This document shows, piece after piece, positions 11,384 to 21,429 of a DNA stretch of 64,000 nt. This DNA comes from Pyropia yezoensis (Eukaryota > Rhodophyta > Bangiophyceae > Bangiales > Bangiaceae). The position numbers were made by a program, and so were the translations under genes. The notes beneath the pieces were generated by a model. That model was given only the letters and a program-made list of their open reading frames with translations, was not told the origin of the DNA and did no database searches. Where the stretch lies: contig CM020619.1 in the NCBI GenBank assembly GCA_009829735.1, positions 5,534,083 to 5,598,082 on the forward strand, read 5' to 3'. The stretch's first letter is position 1; each line of letters starts with the position of its first letter.

Positions 11384-11961
11384 AGATTCGGCCCGTCCTC
11401 GGGTCGAGTTGCATTCGGGTTACCGAATGTAAGTGCGTCGCGTGACCGTTTACCAGTCGGGTGGGGCTTTGCGCCTCGTCGCGACAGACACCCCTTTTCG
11501 AGGTTGTCTGAGGGGGGTGCCCCCCTTTGTGTGGTACACACACGATCCGTTTTCCGGACCGTTAAATTCCCGATGCGGGTTCTGTTCACGACCCCCCTTT
11601 CCGAGGGGTGGTGCAAGCGGATCCGCCACCAGGTGTCTGGTGGTAGGGGAGCCCCTCTCGTGTTACCGAGTGAATGGGGGCGGCCGCTCCCGCTTTTCGC
11701 GGGGGCGGCTTCGGGGTGAGCCCCTCTTGGTTGCCCCGTACGGGGGTGTGGCGCCGGCCCGCCCAGGTGCCTGGGTGGAGCCCGTTCGTAGCCTCGTGGA
11801 GCGCGGGTCGACCCGCGCGCCTGCGGCGCTTCTCGTGGCCGTTGTGGTCATAAGCGCGGGCGCCCGCGCTTCCCTGGCTCGTCCGCGCGAGCGTTCCTCG
11901 TACCGGGTCGAGCCGGCCTCGGCTTTTCTGCAAGGGGCGCCCCTGCCACCCCGGTTGCACC
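11384..11961 (+). other. Conserved GC-rich noncoding block between the 3' LTR and the antisense ORF
   Basis: About 580 bp with no convincing gene. It is kept almost unchanged in the left copy (from 8967), and its inner part recurs as an isolated, more diverged fragment at 39676-39926. It has many short inverted repeats (for example GCGGGTCGACCCGC). It would be the 5' leader of the antisense ORF if transcription starts in the LTR. Confidence 0.6.
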
Positions 11962-14331
11962 ATGTCGGACCCCCAGGTACCCGGGGGCGAGGACGACCTC
12001 CTGCCTGAAGAGGGGGAAGAGGTGATGGTGGACGACGTTTTCGTCTCTGCCACCGCCGCCGAGTGCTTCCTAGCGAGCTCGTCGGAGGACGAGGACGACC
12101 GGGTGACCGTTCGTGTGGCCCCGGACGGCACGCCGGGCGGGTTGTCGTCTGTGTGTAGCGGCACGACGGCTCCGTCGGGTGGCGGAAAACCGCGTGCAGC
12201 GGTGGCTTCTACCGCTACTCCTCCGGCGGCCCGGATGGCTTCTGTCGCCGGTACCGGCGTGGCACTACCTCAAGACGGTGTCGCCGGCGTGGCGGATGGT
12301 GGTGTTGGCACCCCGTCTAGTCCGGCGGGTCAAGACGGCGCGGGTGCCCGCCCGGTTGGTGTGTCCGCTGCGGCGGGTGGCGGGTCTACCCGTGCTGCCC
12401 CCGTGGTACCCACGTCGGGTCCGGGTGGCGGCGTCGCTCTGCCCGCGGTGCCGCGGGCGTCTGGTGGTCAAGGTGGGTCTACACCGATGGCTGTGGACTC
12501 CGGTAGTTACTCCGGGCGGGCGCCCGTCCTTCTTCTTCCTCGTCGGCCGCGTGCGACTCCGGCGCCGGCCCCTCTTCCGGTGGGGCATCCCCCGGCGCCC
12601 CCCATTTTTCTTGGTCCAGCCCAGGTTGCCCCGTTGGGTGGCGGCGTCGCCGTGGCGGCGGGTCAACCCGCCATGTCGATGTTTGACTTGGTGGCTCGGG
12701 TTCGAGGCCTGACTGTTCAAGAGTCAATGGAGTCCGATGGGCGGATGCGGGTGGACTTCCACCTGCCCCATCCCCGTGGAGAGTCCTCCCGGCGCGTCAA
12801 GGTGGACCCGAGTTGGGAGCGGGAGTTGGTGCGGCTGGTCAACCAGCCGAACGCGGTGCGAGTGGAACACCATTGGATCCTGAGTCAGCCGGACGACCGG
12901 CATGCGCAGCTCTGGCGTTCTCGGGTGGGACCGGGTGAGGTCTACCCCGACCCCAACTTCGGGGTATGCGACCTGATTGCTCCCGCGTTGCCGCGGGAGA
13001 TTGACTACCCGGCTAGTGCTCGGGGGATTGCGGCGGCGGCGGAGCCGGTTGCGTTTGGGGAGACGGTGGGCAGTACCGGTCGGTATCCCGACTATGATTA
13101 CTACCCGAGGGTATCCCCGTATCTGTCGTTGACGGCCCCCTACCCGCCTATGGCGGGGTTGAAGTCGGCGTCGAGCTGGCGACGTAACCATGGTGTCATG
13201 GCGGATGCGTTTCACACCGATATAACGTGTGCGTTGCAGACCGGCAACGGTCGTGCGCCGGTATACACTCCCGTGCGCCCGCCGCTATGGCAGGAGGGGT
13301 GGGAACCCGCCCCTGCTTTCCGGTTTGACACCGACTCCTGTCTCCGATACTTCGGGAGTGTGTTGGCCTCCCGGCCGGTCCACCCGTTGCAGGGTACCTT
13401 CACCCTTGAGGTTACCCTCGGGCAGGCGTCCTCCTTCTTGCTGTCCGTCCGCCGGCAGGGGCGCCTGTTTCATCTTCCGACGGGTGTCCGTCTGCACATC
13501 GCGCAGTTGGGCGTGGACCTGATAGCTGCCAAGACCGGGTTGGCCCGGGAGTTCGAGGCCCTGCTGGCTGTTCACGATGCCGTGAACTGGGGTGGGGTGC
13601 TAGCCCTTCCCCTGTACCGGGACCCGGAGGCTGAGGCTACCCCCTTGCCTCGTCACTCGTTGCGTATCCGGCGTACTCAGCCGGGTGAGCCTAGTTGCCA
13701 TGGGTGGGCGTCCACCGAGGCCGTTCCTGACCTGGGTATTCCCATGGTTATCCATGACCCTCTTCAGGTCCTTGCCCCGTGGTTCGGTAACCCGATACCG
13801 GCGGCGGTTGGCCGTCGTCTCCGAGAGTGGGGCTCTGCGGGTGGGGAGCGTGAGGTTTCCCGTCGTCGGGCGGAGCCCCGCCGGGGTTACGGTGGAGCCC
13901 CTTCGGTAGGGTCCTACCGAGCCTCGTATCAGGTGCCACCGGCTCCGGTGGTAGCCGTGTCGGCTCCTTTGGCTCCTCTGGCTGCGCCAGTGTCCGCTCC
14001 CGCCCCTGTCATACAAGACGGGGGTCCCCGTCTCTGGTATGAGGGCGTTGACGCCCTTGTTGCCCGCGCAATGCGGGAGGGTCTCTCTGTTAGCTGGGGG
14101 GATATCCCCCCAGGTGCTGCGCTGGTTGGGTCAGCGCGTTGCTTCGGTGGTGTGCTTGACCGCCTCCAGAAAGCTCTGGAGGACGTGGAGGCTGGCCGCA
14201 GCACCCTCGTCCAGCTATGCACCGAGGTAGCTCGGGTGATTGACCGTCGTAAGATTGCCGACCGGTGGAGCACGGAGGTATACGCGCTTACGCGTGAGTG
14301 GCCTCTTTCGGGCAGTGGGTCTACCCACTGA
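11962..14331 (+). CDS. Antisense accessory ORF of family 2 retrotransposon (789 aa)
   Basis: Starts at an ATG (11962) and is open for 790 codons on the strand opposite to gag-pol. Its end (14331) faces the pol end at 14809. The N-terminus is very acidic (Asp/Glu/Ser clusters), followed by about 150 residues rich in Gly, Ala and Pro. A better structured region follows from about residue 240 with many charged, Trp and Pro positions, and the C-terminus (last ~100 residues) is predicted helical with LDRLQKALEDVEAG. A second copy (9544-11008) preserves much of the protein sequence, which argues for coding function. A TATAAA on this strand in the adjacent LTR (11201) could supply a promoter. No domain is recognised. 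Family 1 has a differently sequenced ORF in the same place and orientation. Confidence 0.75.
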   Translation: MSDPQVPGGEDDLLPEEGEEVMVDDVFVSATAAECFLASSSEDEDDRVTVRVAPDGTPGGLSSVCSGTTAPSGGGKPRAAVASTATPPAARMASVAGTGVALPQDGVAGVADGGVGTPSSPAGQDGAGARPVGVSAAAGGGSTRAAPVVPTSGPGGGVALPAVPRASGGQGGSTPMAVDSGSYSGRAPVLLLPRRPRATPAPAPLPVGHPPAPPIFLGPAQVAPLGGGVAVAAGQPAMSMFDLVARVRGLTVQESMESDGRMRVDFHLPHPRGESSRRVKVDPSWERELVRLVNQPNAVRVEHHWILSQPDDRHAQLWRSRVGPGEVYPDPNFGVCDLIAPALPREIDYPASARGIAAAAEPVAFGETVGSTGRYPDYDYYPRVSPYLSLTAPYPPMAGLKSASSWRRNHGVMADAFHTDITCALQTGNGRAPVYTPVRPPLWQEGWEPAPAFRFDTDSCLRYFGSVLASRPVHPLQGTFTLEVTLGQASSFLLSVRRQGRLFHLPTGVRLHIAQLGVDLIAAKTGLAREFEALLAVHDAVNWGGVLALPLYRDPEAEATPLPRHSLRIRRTQPGEPSCHGWASTEAVPDLGIPMVIHDPLQVLAPWFGNPIPAAVGRRLREWGSAGGEREVSRRRAEPRRGYGGAPSVGSYRASYQVPPAPVVAVSAPLAPLAAPVSAPAPVIQDGGPRLWYEGVDALVARAMREGLSVSWGDIPPGAALVGSARCFGGVLDRLQKALEDVEAGRSTLVQLCTEVARVIDRRKIADRWSTEVYALTREWPLSGSGSTH

Positions 14332-14808
14332 GGAGTGCTATTGGTTGTGAGGGAGAGGGCCCCGGTGACCCTTATGGTAGCCGGGTAGTAGTGAGTATAA
14401 ACTCATCCCTTTTGGGGGCATTGCTTGCCTCTGTTTGCTGCCCTGGGGAGTACCCCTTCTGGCTCAGTGGTGCCTTGCCTCCCGCCCAACTTCTTCCGGT
14501 TGGTTCATGCTTGGGGAGGTCCTCCTCTCTCACTTTGTGTCTTGGCTTGGGGAGGTCATCCTCCCGTGTAAGCCCCCTATTTACTTCGATATTATCGAAG
14601 TTAGCCTTTACCTTTAAGTTAACTTATTAAGGTTCAGGTTTTACTCAGTTACCTAAGCTTGACTCTACTTAGTTGCCTAAGCTTGGTTCGACTTAGAACC
14701 CCTGTCTGATTTGACTTAGAAACCTGAGTCTGCCGTAACCATGTCACACCCTACTTAGTAGGTATAAGCCTCACCCCCCAACAGCCGAAGTCGGTGTCGG
14801 TTGGGTTG
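14332..14808. other. Gap between convergent antisense ORF and pol
   Basis: AT-richer than its surroundings, with short repeated motifs (two copies of TTGCCTAAGCTTG-like sequence, several GACTTAGAA-like words). No ORF is seen. It probably holds 3' ends for both convergent transcripts. Confidence 0.5.
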
Positions 14809-16374
14809 TTACAGTAGGCGTCTTCGCCTCATGTAAGGCATGAGGAGTTGGCGGGGTATATTTGCCGCCTGCTCCCAGGTGGGTGAGTCGTATCCGACCC
14901 ACATAACCTTGACGTACCAGGGTCCTGGTAGGTCCGGGTCGGTGTGTCCGACCACGCTCTCTACTTGGTATGGAATCCCATCCGGTCCCACCGGGTCATC
15001 TGACCGGTGGGTTGTAAGAGCTTCATGTAGCAACCCAGCCGGTACCGGCTGAGGCTGTTCCGGCTTCGGAGCAGGTGTGACATCATTCACACTGATGCGT
15101 TGGATCTCCGTATCGGAGTGTAAGATGACAGAGTGGTCATCTCTGTGGAGAATCTGGTACGGTCCCTTGACCGGTTGCATGAGCTTGTTCCCCCGGAACT
15201 TCTGGTGTCTGATGTAGACCCAGTCACCTGTTACCAGGGTAGCGTTGCGCACCCGTAGTCGGGCGTCGAAGTTCTTCTTATATCGAAGTTGTGTTCTGTC
15301 AAGGGCACCCTTGAGCTTAGGAATCATCCACGATAGCTTGGCCAACCAAGCCAGGTGGATACGTTCGGCCGGTCGGCCTTTCGGTGTATCATACCGAGTG
15401 CACCTGCCTGGTGGCAGCGTCAGGTTACCGACGCCTAAGGGCATGACCCACTCCAGTGGCGCGATGTTCGTGCTCCGATGTGGCCTGGCATTGTATGCCA
15501 GGGTGAGTACGGACAGAAGCCTGTCCCAAGTGTTCGTGTGCTCGGCCACGTAGCACTGTAGCATCTTGACGATGGTGCGGTTGAACCGCTCCACCTGCCC
15601 GTTGGTTTGCGGGTGGTAGTCAGATGCCCGACGTGGTTCGATGCCGAACATGCCCAGGACCTTAGTGCAGAATGCTGACGTAAGGTTTGCTCCGTTGTCG
15701 GAGAGGAGTTGCTTCATGACTCCGTATGCACTGATCCAGTGGTCAACCACTGCGTTCATGATGGTGTATGCCGTATCATTCGGGATGGCTGCCGCTCGTG
15801 ACAGCTTGGTGAAGCGGTCAGACATGACCAGGATGTACCTGTTCCCTTCTTCCGTTACCGGAAGTGGCCCGAGTATGTCGATAGCGACCTGCTCGTTGGG
15901 CCCATCAGGTGGGAATGGCTTCATGGCAGACGCCTGCCTATGCAGACTCATGCGGTTACGTGCACAGGGGTGGCATCCCCTTACGTGGTCGACCACGTCG
16001 ACGGCCATTGCTGGCCAGTAGAAGAACCTTCGCATTGCTGCGAACATACATGAACCCCCCGGGTGTCCGGCTGTGGGGTTCTCGTGTTCTCGTTCCATGA
16101 CGGCTTGCCGTATGGACACGGGAACCACGACTTGATGTCCTCCATCGGCGGGTGCCCGCCGGTATATGAGTCCGTCTTCGTTCTCGGAGAAGATGCCGGC
16201 CGTACCGGCCAGGAGGTTAGCGCGATGACGTCTACAGTCGTCGTCATTGGCGTGTGCCTCGCGGAAGTCCGCGAGGGTTAGTGGGCATGCTCGGTGTGCC
16301 ATGGTATGGTCAACCATACCTTGGGTAGCGTTACCCACCATGCAGACCGGTACCACCGGGATGTCCTCGTCCAC
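14809..16374 (-). CDS. pol: pol of family 2, integrase and chromodomain part
   Basis: About 520 codons, without an ATG at the left edge of the frame, because it is the downstream part of pol separated by a frameshift. Seen in order: HHCC zinc finger (H..H then CHPC), integrase core with D in VAIDILGPL, D in LLSDNGAN and E in TNGQVERFN (DD35E), then a basic linker, and a chromodomain at the end (YVKVMWVGYDSPTWE). It inserts cDNA, and the chromodomain probably guides insertion to marked chromatin. Removing a 37-bp tandem duplication at 16371-16444 would join it to the RT/RNase H frame. Confidence 0.92.
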   Translation of the reverse strand: MDEDIPVVPVCMVGNATQGMVDHTMAHRACPLTLADFREAHANDDDCRRHRANLLAGTAGIFSENEDGLIYRRAPADGGHQVVVPVSIRQAVMEREHENPTAGHPGGSCMFAAMRRFFYWPAMAVDVVDHVRGCHPCARNRMSLHRQASAMKPFPPDGPNEQVAIDILGPLPVTEEGNRYILVMSDRFTKLSRAAAIPNDTAYTIMNAVVDHWISAYGVMKQLLSDNGANLTSAFCTKVLGMFGIEPRRASDYHPQTNGQVERFNRTIVKMLQCYVAEHTNTWDRLLSVLTLAYNARPHRSTNIAPLEWVMPLGVGNLTLPPGRCTRYDTPKGRPAERIHLAWLAKLSWMIPKLKGALDRTQLRYKKNFDARLRVRNATLVTGDWVYIRHQKFRGNKLMQPVKGPYQILHRDDHSVILHSDTEIQRISVNDVTPAPKPEQPQPVPAGLLHEALTTHRSDDPVGPDGIPYQVESVVGHTDPDLPGPWYVKVMWVGYDSPTWEQAANIPRQLLMPYMRRRRLL

Positions 16375-18937
16375 CGGGCGGGTATCCCCGCTCGGGGTGT
16401 CGAGTCGCCACCGGGCGGGTATCCCCGCTCGGGGTGTCGAGTCGAGACAATGCGTCTCCGAGATGGTGGGTTGACCCAGCCTTATACACGGTACGGTAGT
16501 CGTGCTCGGCCATTTTTAGCCTCCATCGGGCTAGCCTCCCATGGCTATCGGAATCCTTGTCACCAAGGTTGAGGAGCCATCGTAGGGGTTCGTGGTCGGA
16601 CCTCACGATGAACCTGGAGCCCTCCAGGTATGGACGGAGCAGTTGCACTGCCCATATAACTCCGAGGCATTCACGCTCGGTGGCACTATAGTTACGCTCA
16701 GCCGGGTTGAGTGTCCGGCTGAAGTATCCTACCGGACGTAGGTCCGGGATAACGTTATCGGTACCGATCAACGTCTCTTCCTGTAACAGGGTGCATCCCA
16801 CTTGTGTATCGCATGCATCGACATCGATGACGAAGGTACCCCGTCGGTGCGGTAACGCAAGGACGGGTGGGGATAGTAGGGCTCGCTTCAGCGACTCGAA
16901 TGCCTCCTCTTCGCTAGGCGAAGGGGGTTGGAGTACCTTGGGCAGGGTACTGCTCGTAAGAACCGTTAACGGTTTAGCTATCCGAGCGAAGTCCTTGACG
17001 AACCGTCGGTATACATTGCACATTCCCAGGAAGCTCTTGAGCTGTGTCTGGGTGTTAGGGAACCGGGCATCTCGGAGTGCCCGGGTATTGGCTTCGAGTA
17101 CCCCTAGTTTACCAGGGGTTATCTGGTGGCCCAGATACTCGACCGTCTGTTGGAAGAAGGCGCACTTCTTCAGACGCAGGGTTACCCCGGCGTTCCTCAA
17201 GAGGGTGAGTACCTCGTCCACATGTTGCACATGGTCATCCATGTTACGCGAGAAGACGATGACGTCGTCGAGGTACACTAGGCAGTTACGCCACTTCACC
17301 CCCGACAGTATAATGTCGATAGCCCGCTGGAATGTAGCGGGGGCATTGGACAATCCGAAGGGCATCCTTAGGAACTCGTACACTCCACTGTGACAGACGA
17401 ATGCCGTCTTGGGGATATCCTCGTCCGCCACCGGGATCTGCCAGTATCCGGCATTGCAGTCGATGGTGGTAAACACCGTAGCTTCCCCCAGGGAGTCGAT
17501 GCATTCATCCATCCTTGGTAAAGGGTAGGAGTCCTTCTTGGTAACCAAGTTGAGGCGTCGATAATCGATGCAAAACCGAGGGGTTTGATCCTTCTTCGGT
17601 ACGATGACGACCGGGGCACCCCACTCCGACATCGAAGGTCGTATCACCTTCGCTTCGCTCATCCTCTTCACTTCTTCATCAACGATCTCACGTTGCATAG
17701 GTCCCGCTCGGTGCGGATGCGACCGGGCGGGTCGTGCGCCTGGTACCAGGTCTATACGATGTTGGGTTGCCCCAATGGTACCCAAGGCTCCGCCTGTCCA
17801 CATGACGTCATGCTTTCTTAACATCCGTCGTACACCTTCGGCTACGGAAGGGGGAAGGTGGTCGAGGTCAGCCTCGGCCAGTGCCTTCAATGCTTCTTGG
17901 TCCTTCGGCGGAATATCCGCCGGTAATGATGGTCGACTAGGCTTCCCGTCATCGGGTTGCTGTCGCTCGGTGGTCTCGGCGGCCGCCAGCACCTCAAGTG
18001 GTTCCACTTGACCTTCCTTGTCACGGGTAAGGATATCCCCTTTGTAGAGCTCGGCGATCCCGAGGATAGTTCCCTTCGGGAGGGTGACTGCCTTACGGCG
18101 ATAGTTCGCCATCACTAGGAGGGACGACCCTCCGGCTGGGAGGTCTATGAGACCGTTGGCCATGGTCAACCCATGGCGTTTGTACGTCCGCAGGTTGGAC
18201 CGGACTCTGCAGATGCCTGCGAGGTCGCAGTTAACCGGGAGGACTGTCTCCGACAACGGCTCAAAGCGAGTTCGCTTGGCCAACCGAAGTGTCTTCGGCT
18301 CGACGCTTGCGTACACCTCAGCCACGTTAACGTGGCTCCCTTGTAGCGTCAGGTCCCTGACGATAGCCGTATGTCCTCGCTTCGTCCCGTCGGCTTCTTG
18401 AAGCTCGACGGTCCTCCGGCCTGGCCGGATTGCATCAACGTGAACGTTGATGAAGGTGCACCCCAGTATGCAGGGCACCGATAGGGTCTCACACACCAGG
18501 AAGTCGACTTCCGTGGTGAGTTCCCCGATGGTCACCCGTAGCGAAATCGCTGCGGTCGTACGAATGAGGCGACCATTCGCGTCCTTGATGGTGGGTCCCC
18601 GAGTCACTCTGACTCGCGGAAGCCACTTGTCCGGGAGGGTATCCTTCCGGATAAGGTTGGGTCCAGCCCCTGTATCCAGTACAGGGTAGTACGATCGTGT
18701 CGACTGGGGGTCAACCCCCAGTGTGGCTGATACCTTGAAGTTTTCCAAGGTGAACAGCACGTGGCCTACACCGATATCCAGTGTAACTCGGGCATCCTGA
18801 ACAGAGCCCTTGTCTTGTTCCATGTGACGGGGCTTCCCGTCCTCTCCTCCCAACCTTGGAGGTTGGTCATCAATCCCCTGACGCCGTGTCGTCGGGGCCG
18901 AAAGGTGTACCCGGGGGTTGATGCGGCGTCGGCTCAA
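16331..18937 (-). CDS. pol: pol of family 2, protease-RT-RNase H part
   Basis: Motifs in order: retropepsin DTGAGP, RT with YRRLN, DCNAGYWQIP, PFGLSNAP and the intact catalytic YLDD, tether, and RNase H (DVDAC...RSDHEPL). The frame is open upstream of 18937 through the end of gag, in the -1 frame relative to gag, so it is probably made by frameshifting at 19027-19033 rather than from its own start (18937 is TTG). It ends prematurely at 16331 because of the 37-bp duplication. Catalytic residues of all three enzymes look intact. Confidence 0.92.
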   Translation of the reverse strand: MSRRRINPRVHLSAPTTRRQGIDDQPPRLGGEDGKPRHMEQDKGSVQDARVTLDIGVGHVLFTLENFKVSATLGVDPQSTRSYYPVLDTGAGPNLIRKDTLPDKWLPRVRVTRGPTIKDANGRLIRTTAAISLRVTIGELTTEVDFLVCETLSVPCILGCTFINVHVDAIRPGRRTVELQEADGTKRGHTAIVRDLTLQGSHVNVAEVYASVEPKTLRLAKRTRFEPLSETVLPVNCDLAGICRVRSNLRTYKRHGLTMANGLIDLPAGGSSLLVMANYRRKAVTLPKGTILGIAELYKGDILTRDKEGQVEPLEVLAAAETTERQQPDDGKPSRPSLPADIPPKDQEALKALAEADLDHLPPSVAEGVRRMLRKHDVMWTGGALGTIGATQHRIDLVPGARPARSHPHRAGPMQREIVDEEVKRMSEAKVIRPSMSEWGAPVVIVPKKDQTPRFCIDYRRLNLVTKKDSYPLPRMDECIDSLGEATVFTTIDCNAGYWQIPVADEDIPKTAFVCHSGVYEFLRMPFGLSNAPATFQRAIDIILSGVKWRNCLVYLDDVIVFSRNMDDHVQHVDEVLTLLRNAGVTLRLKKCAFFQQTVEYLGHQITPGKLGVLEANTRALRDARFPNTQTQLKSFLGMCNVYRRFVKDFARIAKPLTVLTSSTLPKVLQPPSPSEEEAFESLKRALLSPPVLALPHRRGTFVIDVDACDTQVGCTLLQEETLIGTDNVIPDLRPVGYFSRTLNPAERNYSATERECLGVIWAVQLLRPYLEGSRFIVRSDHEPLRWLLNLGDKDSDSHGRLARWRLKMAEHDYRTVYKAGSTHHLGDALSRLDTPSGDTRPVATRHPERGYPPGGRGHPGGTGLHGG
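16371..16444. repeat. 37-bp perfect tandem duplication breaking family 2 pol
   Basis: Unit 16371-16407 is repeated at 16408-16444. Since 37 is not a multiple of three, the copy shifts the frame between RNase H and integrase. With one unit removed, the two parts of pol are in frame. Confidence 0.9.
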
Positions 18938-19020
18938 CCGAGCTCTCCGTGGGGCTTTCCCCTCGGTATTCCGGGATGGTTTGTTTGGGCTACCCCAGCG
19001 CCCCCCGGTCAGCCTTCCTC

Positions 19021-21204
19021 TTACTCGTTTCCCGCTCTTGGTAGGGTGCTGTCCGCCGGGACATCCGGCTGCGGAGGTGCCTCCTCGACGGCCAGGACTC
19101 CACCTGGAGCTGGCTGCCTACCCGGTGCGGGTCCGGGTGCTCTGGCGGGATACCCCCCGGTGGATGCCTTGCGGTGCGCCGCTGCCCGCCGAGACTCCTC
19201 GGGGATGAGTGGGCAGGAAGACACCCAGTGCTGGGGATCCCCACACAACATACATCCGGACGTGCCGGTCCCTCCTTGAGTTCGCATCGGGGTAGCCCCG
19301 TAGCTGCGGTTGCCTCCCTCGGGCGCCCGAGTGCCTGCTCCCTGGTAGGCCTTGGGTCCTTGGGTCAACCGGAACATGGACTCCCCCAACCGGTTGGGTG
19401 GGCCCGCAATCTGCGGAGGTGCCTCCGTGCGCACCGCCCATGTTGGCAAGGGTTGGTGAGGGTTACCCGTCACCGGCGAGTACCCCGTAGTCCGTACATA
19501 CGGGACGCGACGTCCCGGGCCCTCGCTGACCTGGAACTGGGTCCCCGCCGGAGCGATGTACGCTACCGTACCTTGCTCGTCGATCACCGGCGTAGCCGGT
19601 AACAGCAGGTGGCCCTGCTGGTCAACCAGTGGTTCCTCCTCGCCCGTGGGGGCGTACTCGGTAGCCACCAGGACCGGTGCGGGCTTCCGTTCCATCTTGT
19701 CTTGCCTCGGTACCGGGGTAAGATTGAGCTTGCTCCCCTCACCCTTGGGCTTTGAGGCAAGAGCACACTCCGGGTGAAGCACCCGGTAGGCGTCCCCCAG
19801 GGACTTGCACATATGCATCAGTCGACTGAAGTTCGTCCGTGCCGTATTGGCGCCCCGTGCGGATATCCGCACGTAGCTGGGTACTCCTGCGAACAGGATG
19901 GCCCGTAGCTCCCCTTCTCCGAGGAGCTTCCCCAGCTCGTAGTCGAGCTCTTGGATCCGGCGTCCAAACATCTCCTCATCCTCCCAGCTCTGGTCGGTGG
20001 CAGTGCGCAGGGCCCGGTAGTGGTCCTCGCACTCGTCCTCACTGAGGTAACTGCTCAGCAGCTCCTTGAGAATCCCACGGTAATCCATGGGGGTGGCCGC
20101 CACCCTCATTCCCGGCATCGGGGATGCCTGGCGAAGGATGCCTCGCACCCGTTCATCAACAAAGAACGGGAGGATCTCCAGGGCCAGCCCCTCGTTAACG
20201 AGGGCCTTGTCCGCGGCTGCCTTGAAGCTAATCAAGAAGCCGATGACTGACAACGGGCGTCTGCTCGGCCCTCCGAACATAGGGACTCCCTTCATAAGGG
20301 TCTGCATAGAGCGGATCGCCCGATGCGATGTATTACGCATCGATTCCGATACGGAGGTAGAGCGGTCCTCCAAACGATAACGTTCCGGAGTAAGAACCGA
20401 CCGGAAGACCTCGTTGACGATCTCCGTGTCAGCGTCCTGGATATCCAGTCGCTTAGCCAGTTGATGAGCAAACTCATCGGACTCCATCCGCTTCAGTAGG
20501 CTCGCAGTTACCTGCGCGGTCATAGCTTCCACCACTGAAGAGGGCACTTCAGGCGTCGGCACCTCGGGAACCCTAGTTGCCTGGCCTCCTTCGTCGTGGG
20601 GATACTGTGAGAGGGTACCCCCTCCGCCAATAACCGACTCTCCACCGGCGTAAGTATCCGCCGGGTCGTGTCCGCGGAGTCCGCTTCGGGTGCTCCGAGC
20701 GTATCGCTCCGTGTGACTCCGTTCCAACTCTGCCGACGAGTCGGATCCATACCCCATTGTGTCCGGGGGTTGTCCCGGAGTAGCAACACCGGGGTTGACT
20801 CTGGTGGACTCCGAAAGTAGTCCGGCCGGTTCGAACCGTACCGGTGTGGGAGGAACACGACGGGGTCCCGTCGTGTGGCGTGTTGACATCAACTCTGCCA
20901 TCGCGTCCTCCGTCCGCTCCTGGCGAGCGTCGAGTCCGGAAAACCGGGCCTCGATGCGGGCCAATGATGCCATCAGGGAATCCCCTGGTGAAGGAGGCGG
21001 CGGAGTGAGGTCGGTCGACGACAGTTGAGGCGGGCCCCCGCCTCCTGCCGTCCGAGCCGTGCCAAACGTCGATCCGGCACCGGAAAGCCTTGGCGTCTCA
21101 ATGTTGTCAATCGGGTTCCCGATCCCGGTTCCCGTAGTCACCTCCGGAGTCGGCGTCGACGCCGATCCGTCATCTTGAACGTTCCCCGTCTCTTGGGTAG
21201 ACAT
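19021..21204 (-). CDS. gag: gag of family 2 (727 aa)
   Basis: The start is the ATG at 21204, and the stop TAA is at 19021-19023. The N-terminus is rich in Thr/Pro/Gly. The middle (about residues 230-480) is helical and capsid-like, and includes LLSSYLSEDECEDHYRALRT. The C-terminal part has a CCHC zinc knuckle, CMLCGDPQHWVSSC, for RNA binding. The last residues (AGNE) match those of family 1 gag because they overlap the frameshift heptamer. The frame is intact, unlike both family 1 copies. Confidence 0.9.
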   Translation of the reverse strand: MSTQETGNVQDDGSASTPTPEVTTGTGIGNPIDNIETPRLSGAGSTFGTARTAGGGGPPQLSSTDLTPPPPSPGDSLMASLARIEARFSGLDARQERTEDAMAELMSTRHTTGPRRVPPTPVRFEPAGLLSESTRVNPGVATPGQPPDTMGYGSDSSAELERSHTERYARSTRSGLRGHDPADTYAGGESVIGGGGTLSQYPHDEGGQATRVPEVPTPEVPSSVVEAMTAQVTASLLKRMESDEFAHQLAKRLDIQDADTEIVNEVFRSVLTPERYRLEDRSTSVSESMRNTSHRAIRSMQTLMKGVPMFGGPSRRPLSVIGFLISFKAAADKALVNEGLALEILPFFVDERVRGILRQASPMPGMRVAATPMDYRGILKELLSSYLSEDECEDHYRALRTATDQSWEDEEMFGRRIQELDYELGKLLGEGELRAILFAGVPSYVRISARGANTARTNFSRLMHMCKSLGDAYRVLHPECALASKPKGEGSKLNLTPVPRQDKMERKPAPVLVATEYAPTGEEEPLVDQQGHLLLPATPVIDEQGTVAYIAPAGTQFQVSEGPGRRVPYVRTTGYSPVTGNPHQPLPTWAVRTEAPPQIAGPPNRLGESMFRLTQGPKAYQGAGTRAPEGGNRSYGATPMRTQGGTGTSGCMLCGDPQHWVSSCPLIPEESRRAAAHRKASTGGYPARAPGPAPGRQPAPGGVLAVEEAPPQPDVPADSTLPRAGNE
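19027..19033 (-). promoter_or_regulatory. -1 ribosomal frameshift heptamer at gag end, family 2
   Basis: The last gag codons read GCG GGA AAC GAG TAA. G GGA AAC is in slip register and a -1 slip continues in the pol frame, which is open here through 16331. Confidence 0.7.
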
Positions 21205-21410
21205 AGTCACAATCAGTCAACCGACGTTACAATCACCACGAATAAGAGAGCGAGGGGGTAGATTGGGGAGAGTAACAGTAGATCACAGTCAAAGGTAAAA
21301 ACTCAACACAATCGATCAGGTCGCAACACCACGAGTACAAGAAAAGGACCGGATCCCTATCCGTGTGCCAGGGCCGAAGACGGCGTCACCACAAGGGTGA
21401 CGGAAACCCG

Positions 21411-21428
21411 TCCCCTGCTGCTCCACCA
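21411..21428 (-). other. Primer binding site, family 2
   Basis: Same 18 bases, TGGTGGAGCAGCAGGGGA, as in family 1, one base inside the LTR. The untranslated leader 21205-21410 lies between it and gag and shows no ORF. Confidence 0.85.
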
Positions 21429-21429
21429 A

